Shown in pieces: positions 61,490-64,000 of a stretch of DNA of 64,000 nt; within the stretch, counting starts at the first letter, position 1, and each line of letters starts with the position of its first letter. The translations under genes and the position numbers were made by a program. The stretch is from JBGVMW01 sp045125095 (GTDB lineage Bacteria; Bacillota; Clostridia; Lachnospirales; Lachnospiraceae): contig JBGVMW010000096.1 of assembly GCA_045125095.1 (NCBI GenBank), positions 22,848-86,847 on the forward strand. Direction: 5' to 3'. Below the pieces are notes generated by a model that saw nothing but the letters and a program-made list of their open reading frames with translations, made no database searches and was not told the origin of the DNA.

Positions 61490-62569
61490 CTATTTGATTA
61501 CTACTTTTTTCGGTGTAGAAAATGCACTTCTGATGATTCTTGTATTGCCTGTGCCGGCAATGTCCACTGTGGCAACACCACACACCTTATAGTAATACGT
61601 ACCTTTTTTCTGTTTGCTTGTTGTCATTGAAGTCAGATAACGACTACTAATGGTAGATAACAGCCTATACTTGCCATCTTTTTGGGTAGATACATATACC
61701 TCATATGCATGGGCATAGTCCATCCGGTTCCACGTCAAACGAGCCTGCTTTCCTGATACAGAAGCTTTTACGGTTGTTTTTGTCCGTGCCAGCTTGGTAT
61801 ATAGATTTTCAAAACTAATTTGATAATTCCCTGAGCCGTTCCCTTCTGCCACAAGATAATAGACTTTATTTTTCTGAAGCATAACCTCATAGTATTTAGA
61901 CGCGCCTATCCCTACCTTCTGCCCTTTTGCCACGATCTGGGTGTCCTTAAGGTTGCTTCCACTGTAAATATGAAAATTCATTTGCCCATTTACCGAAAGA
62001 TTCTGAAACAACACACGCACCGGAACATCTTTCCTGCCAACCTTTAATTTATATACGTCTTTGTCCCCAGCTACCTCAAGGTAACCGCCTGTAACCTTTT
62101 CTATTTCTGTCCATCTTGCTTCCGTTGCCGTATCCGAAACATCATCTCGTATTTCATTCACAGTAAGCTGATACTGACCGTTTGCAGCACCTTCTTCATT
62201 TGTCACTCGTATGTAATAAGTTTGATTTTGATTAAATTTTACCGTCTGAGACAGGCTTCCCTTTCCTCCTACCACCATTCCATAGCTTTCACTCTGCTTG
62301 TTGATATCTGGAAAGATAGCAATCTCCACGCCTGTTTCAGACATGCAATCCATCTGAACTACGTAATAGGAATTGAATCCATTCGTTTTGAAGGCATACC
62401 ACTCACTATTATCTTCTTGAATAAGCGTTCCACTCACTGGTGTACTAAGCAGAATATCTGCTGCCTGCTCTGCCGATACGCCACCGCTTGCCTCTGCATT
62501 TATATTTCCTAATGCAACTATACTCATGCATACTGCCACACATATTCCTGCTATTTTTGACTTTATCAT
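61490..62569 (-). CDS. Secreted protein with PPC-like and fibronectin III domains
   Basis: 359 residues. Signal peptide (AGICVAVCMSIVALGNINAEA). Two beta domains with the PPC pattern (SGTLIQEDNSEWYAFKTNGFNSYYVVQMDC; TYYIRVTNEEGAANGQYQLTV; and a second round ending YYLVAEGNGSGNYQISF), then a C-terminal FnIII domain (QARLTWNRMDYAHAYEVYVSTQKDGKYRLL). No catalytic motif visible. It precedes the amylase on the same strand but has its own strong terminator, so it is a separate unit. Carbohydrate or surface binding is likely. I start at 62569, 8 bases after AAAGGA. Confidence 0.8.
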   Translation of the reverse strand: MIKSKIAGICVAVCMSIVALGNINAEASGGVSAEQAADILLSTPVSGTLIQEDNSEWYAFKTNGFNSYYVVQMDCMSETGVEIAIFPDINKQSESYGMVVGGKGSLSQTVKFNQNQTYYIRVTNEEGAANGQYQLTVNEIRDDVSDTATEARWTEIEKVTGGYLEVAGDKDVYKLKVGRKDVPVRVLFQNLSVNGQMNFHIYSGSNLKDTQIVAKGQKVGIGASKYYEVMLQKNKVYYLVAEGNGSGNYQISFENLYTKLARTKTTVKASVSGKQARLTWNRMDYAHAYEVYVSTQKDGKYRLLSTISSRYLTSMTTSKQKKGTYYYKVCGVATVDIAGTGNTRIIRSAFSTPKKVVIK

Positions 62570-62674
62570 TTGCGTCATCCTTTCTCTTCGTTCAATCATT
62601 CACAACCGGCACGACATTTATCACTTTCACAAACGCCCAGGAAAATGAATAAATGAATCGGAGCATTATTTAAT

Positions 62675-63616
62675 TTATGATGTACTAGATACTATCATTT
62701 CCATCTGCCCTTCCATATGCACCATTCCATACTGGTATGGAATGATAAAATGGTCACCTTTTTTTACTGCCTGTCCTTCTACCATACCAGATCCCTCAAT
62801 GACACTGACAATCTGGAAATTTTCCTTCATTTCATAGTCTTTTGTATCTGTAATCCGGTATTTCCATACTTTATAATAGGAACAATCTACTAACAGTTCT
62901 TCTGTACTATCATTTTCCTTCTGCTTCTCCACCGTATAATCCACATGTGGAACCGTAATGACCTGAATACTCTGTTCCTTGTGAAGTTCTCTTGGTTTGC
63001 CATTTTGCAGACGATCATAATCATACACACGATAGGTTATGTCACTGTTCTGCTGTGTCTCTAAGAGCAATGTGCCGCCCTTAATAGCATGTACGGTTCC
63101 CGGATTAATCTGTAGAAAATCACCTTTCTTAAGCGGGATTTCCCGAATGAACTCCGACCATCTTCCTTCTTCTATCATAGTCTGTAACTCTTCACGCGTC
63201 TTTGCATTGTGACCGATTACAATCGTTGCATCCTCGTCACAATCCAAAATATACCAACATTCCGTTTTCCCTAGTGATCCGTTTTCATGCTCTTTTGCAT
63301 ATGCGTCATCCGGATGTACCTGTATACTCAAATCTGTTTTTGCATCAATAATTTTCGTCAGCAATGGAAATTTATCGTCTTTTGGGTTGCCGAATAATTC
63401 TTTATGTGTCTTATATACTTCGCTTAAATGCTGCCCCTTCAATGCACCATTCTTAATGGTTCCATCTCCATTTGGATGGGCACTGACTGCCCAGCACTCG
63501 CCGGTCTGCTCTCCCGGAATCTCATAACCGAATTCCTGACGCATGCGATTACCGCCCCATATCATTTCCTTAAATACCGGATTTATAAATAATATCTCTC
63601 TTGTCTGTTCCACCAA
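62675..63616 (-). CDS. manA: Mannose-6-phosphate isomerase, class I
   Basis: Interconverts mannose-6-phosphate and fructose-6-phosphate, zinc-dependent. The 313 residues are of the short Firmicutes type: WGGNRMRQEFGYEIP, the metal motif SIQVHPDDAYAKEHE near residue 97, ECWYILDC, and QINPGTVHAIKGGTLLLETQQNSDITYRVYDYDR with the remaining ligands near 170-195. The first codon is TTG (63616) or the adjacent GTG; AAGGAGG lies 5-8 bases upstream. No sugar transporter is near. Confidence 0.93.
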   Translation of the reverse strand: MVEQTREILFINPVFKEMIWGGNRMRQEFGYEIPGEQTGECWAVSAHPNGDGTIKNGALKGQHLSEVYKTHKELFGNPKDDKFPLLTKIIDAKTDLSIQVHPDDAYAKEHENGSLGKTECWYILDCDEDATIVIGHNAKTREELQTMIEEGRWSEFIREIPLKKGDFLQINPGTVHAIKGGTLLLETQQNSDITYRVYDYDRLQNGKPRELHKEQSIQVITVPHVDYTVEKQKENDSTEELLVDCSYYKVWKYRITDTKDYEMKENFQIVSVIEGSGMVEGQAVKKGDHFIIPYQYGMVHMEGQMEMIVSSTS

Positions 63617-63835
63617 TTTTTCCTCCTTGGATTCTATCTACTTCAATCGTATATAGATGCTGACACATACCTACACGGAATATGTTTCCACACGACATTA
63701 TTATTGTAGTGATTCTTTACGATAAAATCAAGTGGGAAGATGGTTATAAAATCTATTTTCACTATATATTTTGATCATTTGAATTATACTAAAACAGATA
63801 TATCTGCTCTAATCCTGCTATTACAAGATTGCGAA

Positions 63836-63861
63836 CCTCCTTTCGAACATAGCGGACACTA
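63836..63861 (-). repeat. Family B fragment, inverted
   Basis: On the minus strand TAGTGTCCGCTATGTTCGAA matches TAGTGTCCGCTACGTTTGAA inside the element at 53838-54078. It abuts the next B copy head to tail. Confidence 0.6.
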
Positions 63862-64000
63862 GGTAATTGCGAAACGCCAACAAGGTAGTGAATTGTCAGA
63901 ATTGTTTGTGACAGATAGCTGTTTGCTACATAGTCTATATGTGACCCTCTGAAAACGTCGGCACTTGGGCTGTGTATTTTACAGCCTTAGTGTCCGCTAC
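63860..64000. mobile_element. Family B MITE-like element, second copy (cut by window end)
   Basis: Begins TAGGTAATTGCGAAACGCC and follows the copy at 53838-54078 with two differences up to the window edge. The stretch 63617-63835 before it shows no gene, only AT-rich sequence with the manA leader. Confidence 0.9.

Overview
This window looks like chromosome of a spore-forming, low-GC Firmicute of the Lachnospiraceae/Clostridia type. Supporting evidence: sporulation genes (yqfC, yqfD, spoIIM, a SpoVB/MurJ-like flippase, a SleB/CwlJ-type hydrolase), AGGAGG-type ribosome binding sites, near-consensus sigma-A promoters, a single-chain glycyl-tRNA synthetase, a Bacillus-type purF with Fe-S cysteines, and a very large secreted GH13 amylase with starch-binding modules. 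Species cannot be fixed from the sequence alone.

Layout. 1-4.6 kb: flippase (cut by the window edge), ybeY, phoH, yqfD, and yqfC, which is divergent instead of leading the yqfD operon. 4.7-6.9 kb: repeats, then rplT-rpmI-infC with an attenuator-type leader and a probable AUU start for infC. 6.9-11.6 kb: a DUF1540 protein and potABCD (spermidine/putrescine ABC importer) split by a MITE-like element. 11.9-15.8 kb: purC, purF, purB. 15.85-22.8 kb: four uncharacterised genes behind a perfect TTGACA-17-TATAAT promoter: a 1182-residue helical-repeat-like protein, a degenerate Hsp70/actin-fold protein, a TPR-like protein and a coiled-coil membrane protein. 22.9-32.5 kb is accessory: an Agr-type kinase and response regulator, decayed agrB/agrD next to them, a small secreted protein with a split FtsX-type ABC exporter and two lipoproteins, a transposase fragment, and a second kinase caught between mobile remnants. 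32.5-39.6 kb: M16 protease, era, yqzL-like, recO, a lipoprotein, glyS. 39.7-53.2 kb: DAHP synthase, truncated xerD, spoIIM, nudF, YitT-family protein, aminotransferase, SleB-like hydrolase, AP2-like protein, SH3 protein, tRNA-Arg, aroK, aroD, aroE. 53.3-64 kb: a small protein, an ABC exporter, the amylase, another secreted protein, manA.

The intergenic space carries at least five families of short palindromic elements, here called A to E. Several abut terminators or supply stop codons to neighbouring genes. Two A copies 40 kb apart are identical over 63 bp, and two B copies differ at only two positions over about 140 bp, which suggests recent mobility.

Functionally, the aro genes, pur genes and nudF/manA are housekeeping metabolism. 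The four-gene block at 16-22.7 kb and the secreted-protein/ABC/Agr block at 22.9-32.3 kb are the best candidates for undescribed systems. Product calls rest on motif recognition by eye; no database search was possible. Pfam DUF numbers are from memory and should be checked.
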